From Engraulis encrasicolus (Eukaryota > Chordata > Actinopteri > Clupeiformes > Engraulidae): 64,000 nt of DNA. This document shows, piece by piece, positions 12,031-23,477 of the stretch. The stretch covers positions 14,959,723-15,023,722 of the forward strand of contig NC_085860.1 in assembly GCF_034702125.1 (NCBI RefSeq), written 5' to 3'. The notes under the pieces were generated by a model, which made no database searches, had not been told where the DNA came from, and saw only the letters and a program-made list of their open reading frames with translations. The translations under genes and the position numbers were made by a program. The number at the start of each line of letters is the position of its first letter. Within the stretch, counting starts at the first letter, position 1.

Positions 12031-14297
12031 GTAGTGTTGTGAAGGCTGTTGCCGTGGCTGTTGCAGCAGCTGCCTTGGTAAAGGAAGCCTGTCAGTCATC
12101 TCTCCAAGTCTCTTAGGTGACCGTAACCAAGGGAGTGTTGCCTCCAGCCATATCTCTGACAGCTGTGCTGGAATTCTTTGTTGTTGTTTCTCTCTCCTCA
12201 CCACCCCTCAACTCAGCTCAGCTTTGCTCAGCTGTGCCCATACATACAGTACACCTGCTAGCCGGCAGCCCACTGACTTGGAAATGTGAAGAGGGAGACC
12301 ACTGCCTTTGCAGGGGCTCGTCTCCAGACTGAAGTGGACAATATTGTGAACAGGATATATTGAATATTGTCAACAGGCAAACTTGTTTTCGGGATTGATG
12401 ACATAATTTGACAGTTATGGCGTGTACAGACATTGTCCTGCAAATCAGATGGAAATGAGGGGTCTTCAAGTCAGGATGAAGGTGTGCAGTCGCGAGACGC
12501 TGTAGCACAAAAGAAGTGGTGGGGAGTCATCCTGGGAGGAATGGGCCTCATCATTGGCATGCACTCTCGATAATGAGAAAGCATGCGAAGGGAAGAGAAG
12601 AGGCGGCCAGTTGCCGTTGCTAGGCAACTGCATCAGCATCAGCATCACCCGGGCTGTCTTAAAGAAGGCAAGAAGCAGATTGAAGCAAACCTTGTTCAGC
12701 GCATATGTGAGGCAAATGGGTACGATAGGGCTGATTGTGTTTGAGAGATTTTCTTTTATCACCACCCCTTCTCTTCCCACCAACCCTCTCCAGCCCCTTC
12801 CTTGACCATAGCCAGCTAGCAGATGTCATAGCCCAGCCACAGATCTTGAGATTAGGCTAAAGGGAGGCTGAGCGAGAAATTGGGATTTTTTTTCCTTCTT
12901 CTTTGAACAGCTTTTATCACAAGACCTCATGTGTCATACCTACCTGCATGTGTCATCATCTCCCATGACAGCCTTAGATCCAGTAACTGGTGTTTAGAAT
13001 TTGATTTCCCCTTTTTTATTTCGTTTAGAAATAAGGTGATAAAGGTGGTCTGACTTGCTTTGGTACAGTGGCTTTCTGGTTTTGTACCATGCCACCCACT
13101 AATTGTATTTTTTCAGAAATTCAATATGGCACAACATTCATTTCTCCAATTAATTGTTATCTGCCATCTTGTTACCTGACTCTGAGGCTTGATTCCCTTA
13201 GCTTCCTGATTCTATAAGTGGGCCTTAAATTAAATATATAATCTTGTGAGGTTGGACAAAATATTCAGCAGAATCTAGTGATTAATCTCCCAAGGACCTT
13301 GGAAGACATGAGAGACTGCAGCAGCCAGAAACATGGCACCATAATTATATTTATTTGCTTTGCGATCATCAGGCAGATGGGGGCTTTGTATGCATGAAGA
13401 GTTTTGTTTCAGAACAACGTATCCACCATTTTTGACTGCTCAGAATTCGTATCATCTATTTGTGAACTCTTGCCATTCAAATATTTTGAGAATATATAAA
13501 ATGCATTTTGCATTACAAAAATGTCAATTTCCCAAAATGTTCCAAAATGGATATACCTGTAAACCATTTTGCAACAAAACTCTTCATATGCAATATTGGA
13601 GAGAAGGGCTTGCTTTGTTTTGCTGTTACCGATGTAAAGCTCTGTGCTGGGAAGGATTGATCTCATATTGGTTGATGTTGTGCACTGAACCTCAGAGGCA
13701 AATTGGAATTGGATGGAAAGAAGCTTAAAGAAGTTTTATTTACCCTCATGGATGAACGGTTACAGCAGCAGAATTATTGGTATGTTGTCTTACGTCTTTG
13801 TCCTCCCTGAAGCATTTGAGGATAAGTCTCTGATTTTCTATTCTTTAAGGAGACAATAAAGGAAAGCAGTGTAGTGTGTCGATCAAACCACAGATCCTCC
13901 TGCCCAAAGCCTGCAAGTAAGTAGTAGGTAGGGTGTGGGGGAATAAACTTTCAATTACGGTTTGTTTTCCCTCCTTTGTGTGTCCGTGTGTGTGTGCAAA
14001 ATGAAACTGACATTGATGCCGCTAGCCGATGACATTTACTTCTGGATGGGGATGTCGAGATGATGTCTGTCTCCTCATCTGGTGCCCTCGGGGGAATTGA
14101 TGACATTTTCTCTCCTAGAGGAAAGGCAGCCATCAATACAATTTTCAGCAAGGCTAAACTCCTTAACGTCTTAGCGCAGCACTATGGCTCTCTGTAATGT
14201 CATAGCAATGTTGTTATGATGTAGTTAAGCATTTTCATCAAGTGAATAGGGTCGCCGGCAACCCCATCTGCAGTAAGAGGCTACGACACAATTACGT
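12031..14297. other. Non-coding, no gene recognised
   Basis: Unique-looking sequence with several frames of 60-120 codons. None has a recognisable domain or splice context. It contains a palindromic X-box-like site at 12616-12628. Confidence 0.45.
12616..12628. promoter_or_regulatory. X-box-like palindrome (possible RFX site)
   Basis: GTTGCTAGGCAAC is two GTTGC/GCAAC half-sites in palindrome, close to the RFX-family X-box consensus GTNRCC(0-3N)RGYAAC. This is sequence resemblance only. No gene start is known nearby. Confidence 0.3.
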
Positions 14298-14375
14298 TCT
14301 GTAATCAGTGGTGGACAAAGTAAAAGTAAAAGTACTTTTGTGGTGTAATTACAACAGTAGCACATGATATTACAT

Positions 14376-14400
14376 AATAATAATAATAATAATAATAATT
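14376..14400 (-). repeat. (ATT)n tail of the LINE
   Basis: About eight TAA/ATT units lie directly after the conserved LINE 3' end. L2-group elements usually end in short tandem repeats rather than poly(A). Confidence 0.8.
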
Positions 14401-15486
14401 GTATTTGTATAGCACTGTGTCATACAAGGCATGTAACTCAAAGTGCTTAACAAATGGGAAAAAAAACATTGTTAGAGATAGATTTAAAAGGAGAGGAGAG
14501 ATAGATTTAAAAGGAGAGGTATAGAGGAGAGGCAGAAAAAGCAGGAAGGCAGAGGAAGAAGAGATAGACAGAGAATGTAGAGTCATAAGGTCGACGTAGG
14601 TTAGGACCAGGATTCTTAGATGTGTAAGGTCCATAGTGGTTGGGCCTATCATAAGTCATAGATAGTCACACAGAGATTGGGCGCTCAGGTGCGGCCCCTG
14701 GTGGCATCAGGGGTGAGGAAAAACTCCCTTTCGCTTGATTCATAGTTTGTGAGGGAGCTCAGTGAGGTCTGAGAAAAAAAAGACCCCCTGTAGTCAGGAA
14801 GAAAACCTCAGGCAGAGACCAGCGGCCACCTAGGGGAGCCCCCTGCCAGGGCTGGATTGCGAGTAGTAAGGGCGCTGCGGCGGCTGGGACACTATGACGT
14901 CTTGGCAGCTAGGAGTTGGCAAGGATGAAGAGGTGGGTCTTCAGCTGCTTCTTAAAGGAGTCGACGGAGGTGGTGATCGGATCTCGATGGGGAGGGTGTT
15001 CCATCTCTTGGGCGCAATAGCAGGCAAACGCGGCGTCGCCCGATCTTCTTCTGCGGGGGGGTGGGGGTCCTTAGCAGCTTGGCATCAGTGGACCTGAGAG
15101 CTCGAGCAGGGGCATAAAAAGAGAGCATGTCTGAGATATAGCTAGGGGCAAGTCCATTTAATGCTTTAAATATACTGTGAGCAGAATCTTAAAGTCGATT
15201 CTGTATGAGACAGGTAACCAGTGCAGGTCTGCCAAGGACAGGAGAGATGTGCTCTCTCATTCTGGTTCTTGTTAGGATTCTTGCCGCAGAATTTTGAATG
15301 AGTTGCAATTTGTCAATTAATTTTTTTTTGGGAGACCAGAGAAAAGAGCATTGCAGTAGTCTATCCTACTGGTGACAAAGGCAATGAATAAGTTTCTCAG
15401 CGTGTTGTCGAGGGGCCAAGCCGCGCACTTTGTTGACATTTCTAAGATGGAAAAAAGCAGATTTTGTTATCTTGTTGATGTGAGGC

Positions 15487-16342
15487 TCAAAGCTCAAAAT
15501 CCGAGTCTATGACCACACCTAGGCTAGTAACCTTATCTTTAATGTGTATGCTTAGGTCACCTAGGCTTGAGTGGAGTTTTGCACGTTTTTTCTTAGGCCC
15601 AATGAGCAACACTTCAGTTTTATCTTCATTTAATTTTAGGAAGTTACTGTTCATCCAATCTGTAATGGCAGACATGCATTTAGTCAAGGCATGAATGGCA
15701 GTGGTTTGGCTAGGCTCGACAGAGATATATAGTGAGTGTTCATCGGCATAGCTATGAAAATCAACATTGTGCTCTCTGATGATGGAGCCCAGGGGCAACA
15801 TATAGAGAGAGAAGAGGAGAGGGCCCAAGCAACTACCCTGAGCAACTCCAAAAGGCACATTCATACTTGTTGGAGACGTATTCTCCGATGGTGACAAAAA
15901 ACTGTCTTCCTGTAATATATGTTTTGAACCACTCTAAGACGTGACCGGACAAGCCTACCCAAGATTCAAGGCGGTCAATTAGTATGTTGTGGTCTATCGT
16001 GTCAAAGGCAGCACTGAGGTCGAGGAGGATAAGTGCTGAAACTTTGTTTGCGGCAGTGTTGAGCCTAAGATCACTTATTATTTTGGTTAGTGCTGTTTCG
16101 GTGCTATGGTTGGCTCTAAAGCCTGATTGGAATTTTTTCAAGATATCATTCCCAGCCAGATGTTGATTAAGCTGTTTAAATACAACTTTTTCTAGTACCT
16201 TGCTTATAAAGGGGAGGTTTGATATAGGTCGGTAGTTGTTTAAAGAATTCTGATCTAAATTTGTCTTTTTTAGGAGTGGCTTTACCATGGCTGTTTTGAA
16301 TGAGCTTGGAAAAAATGCCTGTAAGCATAGAGGTGTTAACAA
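15487..16342 (-). pseudogene. LINE reverse transcriptase, frameshifted
   Basis: Two overlapping frames (15833-16342 and 15487-15897) together cover the RT domain. Visible RT features are [17 protein letters not shown], the [11 protein letters not shown] segment, the [13 protein letters not shown] block (motif A) and [15 protein letters not shown] (motif B). Motif C reads YADE where the catalytic YADD is expected. The frame change around 15833-15897 and this substitution imply loss of activity. The C-terminal part continues, degraded, towards 14900. Confidence 0.85.
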
Positions 16343-16360
16343 TTTGCAGTAAAGGTGCTG

Positions 16361-16645
16361 CTAAGCAACCAAGTATGTTTTTAGCAGATATGTGGGGATC
16401 GCGTCAAGGCTGCAGGTAGACTGCTTACTTTCCCTGACTATTTTACAGAGGTCGTCCTCTGTAATTGGACAAAACTTTTGGAAGCTCTCAGGTCTCCTAG
16501 GGGGGTTTAACCCTCCCCTCGGTGTATCGCCTGAGTGGGCGACAGAGGTTGCTGCGTTTCCACCTTGGATGCCTTCTCTAATGTCGGCAATCTTTTTATT
16601 AAAAAATCTAGCAAATTCCTCGCACTTGGGCATGTGATGCTGCAT
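16361..16645 (-). pseudogene. LINE EN-RT linker fragment
   Basis: A frame of 94 codons between endonuclease and RT includes KIADIREGIQ and CSLDAIPTYLLK. These resemble the linker of L2-type ORF2 just before the RT fingers. It is out of frame with its neighbours. Confidence 0.65.
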
Positions 16646-16875
16646 TTAGGTTGTTATTGCTATGTGTTGGATTAAGCAGGTGGTCGATAGTGGAAAAAAG
16701 AACTTTCGCATTATGCTGATTGTCTGTTATGATTTTGGAAAAAAAATATGCTTTTCTCTCTGAGCGTACCGCATTATTGTAGGAGGAGATCTCATCCCTA
16801 AGGGATTGTCTGTGGACTTCTAATTTAGTTTTCCTCCAAAGACGCTCGGTTACTCTGCATTTTCTTTTTAAGGCT

Positions 16876-17501
16876 CTAAGTGCAAGGTGAATACCTAGCT
16901 CTGGTTCTTGTCGTCGTTCTAATTGGAGCTATGTTATCTAGAATTCCTCTTAAGTTGTTGTTGAAGCTATCAACCATTTCATCAGGTGTGCAGTGACCAT
17001 TTAGTAGGTCACCTGATTTGATGAGGTCTGAAATCTTAAGCTCAGCAGAGGCATTAATGCGTCGTCTGTGAATGACATTGTTGGGTGTGCTAATTTGTGT
17101 TGAAATGTCAAAATCAAAAAACACACAGTGGTGGTCGGAGAGGCCGACGTCGTGACCGATATATTGTTGATGTCAAGTGCATGTGAAATAACAAGGTCAA
17201 GTGTGTTGCCTTTTCGATGGGTAGGCTGTTCTGTAACATTCTGGACGACACCGAATCCATTTAATGTGTCTAAGAAAGACTTGGCTATTGCGTCATCTGA
17301 TTTATTTACGTGGATATTAAAGTCGCCAGCAATTATTGCTTTGTCATAGTTAGTAAGTACGTCCGACATGAAGGTGGAGAAATCCGATAGAAATGACGAA
17401 GAGAATTTCGGTGGACGGTACAGAACAATAATGATCAGTTTGAGGTTTGCTTGGACCCTCATTGCCAAGTATTCAAATGAAGAGAAAGAGCCCAGATTCA
17501 T
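16876..17501 (-). pseudogene. LINE endonuclease (EEP family), broken
   Basis: The frame at 17001-17501 contains VLYRPPK, then AIIAGDFNIHV (the GDFN motif of APE-type endonucleases) and NTLDLVISH. The following segment, including the SDH-type C-terminal motif, appears frameshifted and continues in the frame at 16876-17124. In an active element it would nick target DNA for primed reverse transcription. Confidence 0.85.
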
Positions 17502-17938
17502 CTTAGTACAATTAAATTTGTTGGAGAAAAGTATGGCTACGCCTCCGCCTCGTTTCTTTGGTCTCGGGGCGTGAAGGAATTTGTAATCGGAAGGGCAAGC
17601 CTCAATAAAAGTAGCAGCCCCCGTCGTCTTTAAGCCATGTTTCGGTAAGGAACATAAAGCTTATGTTTTTGTCCGAGACCAGCTGGTTTACTACGAAGCT
17701 TTTGTTGGTCAAGGACTGCACGTTAAGTAATGCAGCATTAACATTCAAAGTAGTAGAGCTATTGTTTATGCGTTCAGGTGCAATCGTAATTAGGTTGTTG
17801 TGTACACAAACCAGAGGGTCTATATCTGCGAGCTTTCCTACGGGTAGTGACAGCGTGGATAGCTAGAGGGGAAACTCTCTGTGGGCACGCAGTGTCTAAA
17901 ATTGGTGTAGTGCTTTTGGGATTTGAAACACCTGTTAG

Positions 17939-18541
17939 TCAATCCAAGGACCGGTGGGCTTCGAGGGTCAGCTCTAGGTTGGTCGCGAGGAGACGAGCGC
18001 CAGATCTGTTTAAGTGCCTTCCATCTCGTGCGAAGAGGTTACGGCGGTTCCAGAAAGCGGAGAAGTTGTCAACGTAGGGAATGGCTTCTTGGTGGCAGTG
18101 TCTCATCAGCCAGACGTGCAGTTGGCGGATTCGGGAGAACTGGAAGGCAGAGAAACAAACAGAGGGGATGGGGCCTGAGATAGCGTATTTTTTTCCAGTG
18201 CTGCTAAGGGTATTAATAAGGGAGAGGAAATCGGACTCAAGTTTTTTAGACTGCTGCAGCCGGATGTCATTGGAGCCTGCGTGGACGATGAGAGTTGTGG
18301 CAGTAGGATACTGTGACAGCGCGTCCGGCACATTCGACTGGACATCGGCTACGAGAGCTCCAGGTAGGCACCACGTCTGGGCGTTTCGTAGGGTTACGTG
18401 GCGAACCATCGAAGATCCTATGAGGACTGTTGATGGTCGCCGGGGTTCTGAATGGGCAGGCTGCTCTCGGGTGATTTGCCTGGGGGTAGCGAGGGTCCGG
18501 CGGCTTCTGGGTCGCACTCTTTGTGGTAGAGGCTTGGGCAC
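17939..18541 (-). pseudogene. LINE ORF1-type esterase-like region
   Basis: A 200-codon frame contains TVLIGSSMVRHV (SGNH block I-like), VHAGSNDIR (block III GxND-like) and DGRHLNRSGARLL (block V DxxH-like). Its order and position 5' of the endonuclease match the esterase domain found in ORF1 of CR1/L2-group elements. Its role in retrotransposition is not settled. This is the longest intact frame of the element. Confidence 0.75.
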
Positions 18542-19029
18542 CTGGTGGGAGGGGGGGACAGGGTCAGTTTTTCAGTTTCATAGCTGTTACACTGTTTGCT
18601 CCATTGTACCTACCTATTGAGATAGACTGTTATTACTGAAAAACAATGCAAACCTAACAAGGACCCACCACAAACTCAATCCAACCTGTGCAGAATCAGC
18701 TTATCGTAAGACAAGTACATTGGTCTACTTTTTACTCAGATAAGTTACCTGTGTTGGAAAGAAACTGTGTTTCTTTTTTTACTTTTACTTTTACTTTTTC
18801 CACCACTATCTGTAATGACCATCGCACACAGTAGCAAGGCCTGCTGCCTGTCAGCACTAAGGAGGGTCCATCAGTAGCATGCGTTGTGTCCAGGAATGGG
18901 CAGTGCAGTTGTTGTGTTTTCTACTCTAATTATTATATCCCCGAAACGCGGAGCGTCGGGGATGTAATGGTTTTGCGTGCGCCGCCGCCACCGCCGCGTC
19001 CGCGTCCGCCGCCGCGTAAGGTCTTTCGT

Positions 19030-19600
19030 GTTAACGCGATAACTTTTGAACGGATGTTTGGATTTGTCCCAGATTTTTTGGGTGAATGCTCTAGGACAGG
19101 TTCATGAACTGATTCGAGTTTGGAGGTCAACACTTTCAAGATGGCTGAATTCAAGATGGCCGAATTTTTGTTTGGTCCATAACTTCTGACCGGGTGGATG
19201 GATTTGTCCCAGATTTGGTGTGTGAATGCTCTAGGGTAGGTTCATGAACTGCTTCGAGTTGGGAGGTCAACACTTTCAAGATGGCTGAATTCAAGATGGC
19301 CGAATTTTTGTTTGGTCCATAACTTCTGACCTGGTGGATGGATTTGTCCCAGATGTGGTGTGTGAATGCTCTAGGGTAGGTTCATGAACTGATTCGAGTT
19401 TGGAGGTCAACACTTTCAAGATGGCTGAATTCAAGATGGCCGAATTATTGTTTGGCCCATAACTACTGACCGGTTGGATGGATTTGTCCCAGATTTTGTG
19501 TGTGAATGCTCTAGGGTAGGTCCATGAACTGATTCGAGTTTGGAAGACAACACATTCAAAATGGCGGAATTTTCATTTGGCCCATAACTTCTGAGTGGAT
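19030..19600 (+). repeat. Tandem array, about 141-bp period, 4 copies
   Basis: Units begin near 19038, 19179, 19320 and 19461 with a partial copy near 19583. Each carries ATGGATTTGTCCCAGAT or a close variant, then GTGAATGCTCTAGG, then TTTCAAGATGGC or a close variant. The first and last copies are the most diverged. Confidence 0.9.
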
Positions 19601-19610
19601 TGATTTGCCC

Positions 19611-19948
19611 GGTAACACCTTATTTTAATGGTTCACCATTTCAGTGAATCTACCATATTAGGTACAGTGTAATAACCAATGTAACAATATTTAATACCAT
19701 TTAATACTAGTGTAATACCAGTGTAACAATATGCAATATCAGGTACAGTGTAGTAACGAGTGTAACAGTATGCAATACCATGTAATATAGTGTAATACCA
19801 GTGTAACAATATGCAATACCATGTAATACCACTTACGCACAAACACATGATGTAAGTAAAAAAATTACATTGTATTAATTATTGTTACACTGGTTATTAC
19901 ACTGTACCTAATGTGGTATATCCACTGAACCATTAAAACAGTATTACC
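19611..19948. mobile_element. Nested TIR MITE (GGTAACAC type), 338 bp
   Basis: The left end GGTAACACCTTATTTTAATG is the inverse of the right end CATTAAAACAGTATTACC, and the inverted match runs for about 70 bp. ATTTGCCC is directly repeated at 19603-19610 and 19949-19956, an 8-bp target duplication. The interior repeats GTGTAATACCAGTGTAACAA. It inserted into the element at 18934-20097. Confidence 0.88.
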
Positions 19949-20225
19949 ATTTGCCCCATTTTTTGCTTCATTTTCACAATAGTCGTTTGGTTTTAAGCCT
20001 ATGCGCGTCATGTCACGTCTGTATATACGTTTACGAAATGGTGGACGGGAGTGGTAGGAATGATGGGGGACTGGAAGCGTCGCGTTTCGGGGATATACCT
20101 TAAGCAGTCGAAGGCGACTGCACAGGCAGTCTAGTTGAGTAAATGGCTTTAGTAAGTGCTTTTTGGACTGAGGGAACGGTTTGTCCATTAGTTGAAAACC
20201 ACTTCTCATTCAGTTGATTGACCTG

Positions 20226-20228
<3 letters not shown>

Positions 20229-20317
<89 letters not shown>
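20229..20317 (+). repeat. (TG)n microsatellite
   Basis: About 45 uninterrupted TG units, followed by imperfect TGTCTGGT units to about 20365. Confidence 0.97.
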
Positions 20318-20320
<3 letters not shown>

Positions 20321-20431
20321 TATTCGCATGTGCCTATATGTCTGGTTGTCTGTGTGTCTGGTTGTCTGACTGCCTGTGTGGGTGGATTGCATTGCCTTTG
20401 AAAGGAGGATTTCCATTTCCTGACCCGGGTC

Positions 20432-20695
20432 CAGGGCCGGATTAAGGCACAGGCTAGATATGGCTGCAGCCGAGGGGCCCCTACCTGCCAGGGGCACCCT
20501 GACTGGACAAATGTGGAAAAAATGCAGAATTGTGATTAGAGGCAATATAGAAAAACTCATCTGCCCTGTTGAGTGCAGTTGGTAGACTTGGTACCCTGAA
20601 TTCCTAGCTCCCAATTATGACACTGTCTGTGCCCTCTGGGGGGCCTCACAGCAACCTGTAGCCTAGGGGCCCCAGGCCATCTTAATCCGGCCCTG
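20432..20695. mobile_element. hAT MITE (CAGGGCCGGATTAAG), 264 bp
   Basis: The termini CAGGGCCGGATTAAG and CTTAATCCGGCCCTG are perfect inverse copies. CCCGGGTC is exactly repeated at 20424-20431 and 20696-20703. It is too short to encode a transposase. The 8-bp duplication and CAGGG end fit a non-autonomous hAT. Confidence 0.93.
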
Positions 20696-20724
20696 CCCGG
20701 GTCCTAAGACTCCCCCCTCTTATA

Positions 20725-20812
20725 CTCCTCCTCCTCCTCTTCCTCCTCCTCCTCCTCCTCCTCCTCCTCCTCCTCCTCCTCTTATTCTCCTCCTCCTCCT
20801 CTTCCTCCTCAT
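20725..20812 (+). repeat. (CTC)n microsatellite
   Basis: An imperfect CTC/CTT trinucleotide run interrupted by TTATTCTC near 20782. Confidence 0.9.
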
Positions 20813-22036
20813 CGAGGTCTAATCTATTCCTTTCATCTCAAATGCTCCAAGGGGAAACTTGGCTGAAGTCTGAAACTTATCTCCGATCTTGAAGCTGACC
20901 ATTCTAAATTCCCTCCAAAAATTCCCTCCTCTATAAGTTACAGCCTTAAAGCCTTACTGGCTGTCACATGGCTAACACGGCTAACAACTTAGAGTTTATA
21001 ACTCTTAAATTACTCACAAATTATATTGATTTTATGTTTGTCGCGTCTGCTTTCTTTGCCTACTGAATGCTCTCTTATTCAGCTCTCCTCATTCCTACTG
21101 GGGATACTGTGTGGGCTCCTTCAATGGTTATCTTTGGTGGCTCACACAGCTGAAGCTTGATGTACTGGGGTGTTTTGTTTTTACATGCCAGTATGTACTT
21201 GTTTGTCAATTATCTAGATAAGAAATGCTGTTGTGTTCCACTTTGTTTTTCCCCTCTCCCTAATCTGGCACTGTGCGATGTGATTCTGGTGAGCTGGTCT
21301 TGAGTCATCTCTGCTCCTTCCAAAACCCCTCCCAGGCTAAACATGCTCACACAAGTAATCTCCAGGTACTCATGGCATACCTTTAGAGTCTGCCTTTAGA
21401 GCAGTTTGTGTTGTTCTATCTCCACCTCACAAGGAGTAAAATGGGCAAAAAGAAGGTAACTTTCAAGGTAATCTTTTCTTTCCCTGAAAGCTAGTTGATT
21501 AGGAAGGAGATGGAATTACGTACATTAAATGAATTTAACAATATGTACTCGGTAACAGTAAGACTCCTAAACTGTTACCGTAGTTCTTTGTGGTGTATGA
21601 GTACATTGGACATTTGTGTATTACGTATTGACAAAAAGGGTTTTATCCGAACTCTACAGTATGTGTGGTGCTTGACTAAATGACAGTGGGTGTAATTATG
21701 TATGTATATGACTTCTTAATTCAGCTGTCCTGATTATTGGCATTCATGTGTTTGGAGAAAACCAGAACAAGTATTTGTTCTGTCGTGTTCCCTCAGGGAA
21801 GACTAAAAAAGAGTCATGTTTTTGAGGGTTTTTTTTGGGGGGGGGTTCAATGTTTTTTTTTGCGCACTCAAATTGAGGTTTGATGGCTGTCGACAGCTGT
21901 GAGAAAGAGGTGCGGTGAAGTGTTGCGGAGAGCGAAACACCTTTCCACCTCTATCAAGGTCCTGTCAGGCATCAGACCCCTGTCATTCCATGGTCCATTC
22001 TGAGTGGCCATGTGGCCAATTACTTTGACTCACGCC
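20813..22036. other. Non-coding, no gene recognised
   Basis: Unique-looking sequence with nothing recognised beyond a T8-G9 run near 21830-21845. Confidence 0.45.
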
Positions 22037-22150
22037 GGGGACACCACCTTACCCGACCCCCAATGCCCCGTGGGGACAGCACCTTACCCCACCCCCAATG
22101 CCGCCCTGGGGACACCACTTTAACCCACCCCCAATGTCCCCAAATGTCCC
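22037..22150 (+). repeat. Minisatellite, about 37-bp period, 3 copies
   Basis: Three units of the form GGGGACAnCACCTTACCC...CCCCAATGCC, the last diverged. Confidence 0.8.
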
Positions 22151-23477
22151 CGTCACCTGCTCTGCCACAGGGGGCTTTTGGCACCAAGGGTCCAACTCAA
22201 TATCCTACCTCCCGTCCTCTCATGTTGCTTGTGTCCTCGAGCTTCGCTGACACCCTGCCTCCGTGGAGAAAGCAAAGTTTCCCCGCCGTCAGCCTAGACA
22301 GAGCAACTTTTGGGGGCTTTCCCCCATTCAACATCCTGATTGCAAATGAGAAGATGCCTTTTGAAGTGTGCTTTCGCGAGATATTGGATGAAATTGAATA
22401 AAATGTCTATTGTCTATGACTTCTTGCCTTGCATAACAAGGCCGCAAGCAAGAGAAGACGGAGGAGTGACTCCACAGCTCTTGATGGCTCCTCCAAGTAG
22501 CAATCTCACCATTACATGGACGTGTCTCGAATGACAACTACCTGACTGTGGTGAAAGTGCTGAAATTACAGCTGTAATGCTCTGCTCTTCTCTGCCCTGC
22601 TCTGCTGTGTTGTGGTGGTAATGGTCTTGGATGGATGTTGACCTATGTCTGAAAGATACTCAGACTGTGTACACATACCAAATCAGGGTTGCCAAGTCTT
22701 TTTTGTAAACTCTATTGTAGTGAGGTCACGTGTGAGATCTGAGGGAAATGGAGACTCCCAATATTTTGGGAAGACGCCTAGCTGCCTTAGCCTAATGGTT
22801 TTGGGGTGATATAGGGGTGATCTTCTGAAAAAATTGCATCGGTCAGTGATGTTGACAGACAAACAGTGGTGGAAAGTCTTGAGGAGAGCCTCATTAGTTA
22901 TCCCGCCCCCTCACCTTCAGTATTGTTCTGCCACAAATATGCACATGGTCTTTGTGCATGGCTGTGAGGGTACATGAAAGTTGCATAGCAAGCATATTCC
23001 TGCCTTTAGCCAGTAGTGTATTAACTTCTTGAAGGATACTGAGCCAAGACTAGGCCAGGGACGTACTTGCTGCAGGATACGTTTGTATGTGCACTTTTGG
23101 TGCATAGATGCATTGCCATGTGAATTTTATGTTTATTTTGTGCACAGTATAAAGTATGCAGACTCATGCTTACAATACGGTGCAATATTGACAAAACCGT
23201 GAGGGGTGATCTTCTGAACTTTGTGGTGGAACAATGCCCTTTTTTACCTTGCGTAATATAACCCTTGTGTAATGTTTTCTTTGACAGTAGATTGAAACGA
23301 GTACCCATTTTCACTTTTTCATCACCTTCTCTTTTTGTCTTACTGAAGAATTTTGCCTTTCTTTCCTGTTGATGTGTCTACTTTGAAGATAGGACGGTGA
23401 AAAGTCTCTCAGAAGGCCACAGGAATACTGCTACATTTCTGTTAATTGTGCAGTTTATCTTGCACTGCAAGCTTACA
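22151..23477. other. Non-coding, no gene recognised
   Basis: The frame at 22012-22401 starts inside the minisatellite and matches no family. No splice-supported exon was seen. Confidence 0.45.

Larger units (their letters stand above)
14375..18640 (-). mobile_element. L2/Maui-like LINE, near full length, decayed
   Basis: Read on the minus strand, the order is an SGNH/GDSL esterase-like region, an AP-type endonuclease, a reverse transcriptase, and a 3' UTR. The 3' UTR contains GGGAGTTTTTCCTCACCCC and ends TATACAAATACAATTATTAT in an (ATT)n tail. This organisation and the 3' end fit the CR1/L2 group. The reading frames are interrupted by several frameshifts, so it is inactive. The 5' boundary is approximate. 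Confidence 0.85.
14306..18808. mobile_element. hAT-like TIR element interrupted by a LINE
   Basis: The left end CAGTGGTGGACAAAGTAAAA pairs with a right end that closes TTTTTCCACCACTA. The repeated AAAGTAAAAGTAAAAGT is mirrored by ACTTTTACTTTTACTTTT. The 8-bp sequence TCTGTAAT is directly repeated at 14298-14305 and 18809-18816, as expected of hAT transposition. Only short pieces at each end belong to the element; the centre is the L2-like LINE. No transposase is visible, so the host element was probably a short MITE. Confidence 0.85.
18934..20097. mobile_element. TIR element with internal tandem repeats
   Basis: Perfect 17-bp inverted termini: TATATCCCCGAAACGCG at the left and CGCGTTTCGGGGATATA at the right. 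The left subterminal part is a GC-rich CCGCCGCCGCG block (18977-19017). An array of about 141-bp units follows, then a nested element at 19611-19948. No transposase was recognised. The target duplication is unclear and the superfamily is not assigned. Confidence 0.75.

Noticed and set aside
14894..15097. Plus-strand 67-codon frame
   Set aside because: Antisense of the LINE 3' coding region.
15126..15135. p53 half-site-like decamer
   Set aside because: A single half-site with no acceptable partner within 13 bp; expected by chance. A similar lone half-site is at 63920-63929.
20421..20710. Possible exon because of its open frame and GC content
   Set aside because: Perfect inverted termini and an exact 8-bp target duplication show it is a hAT MITE.
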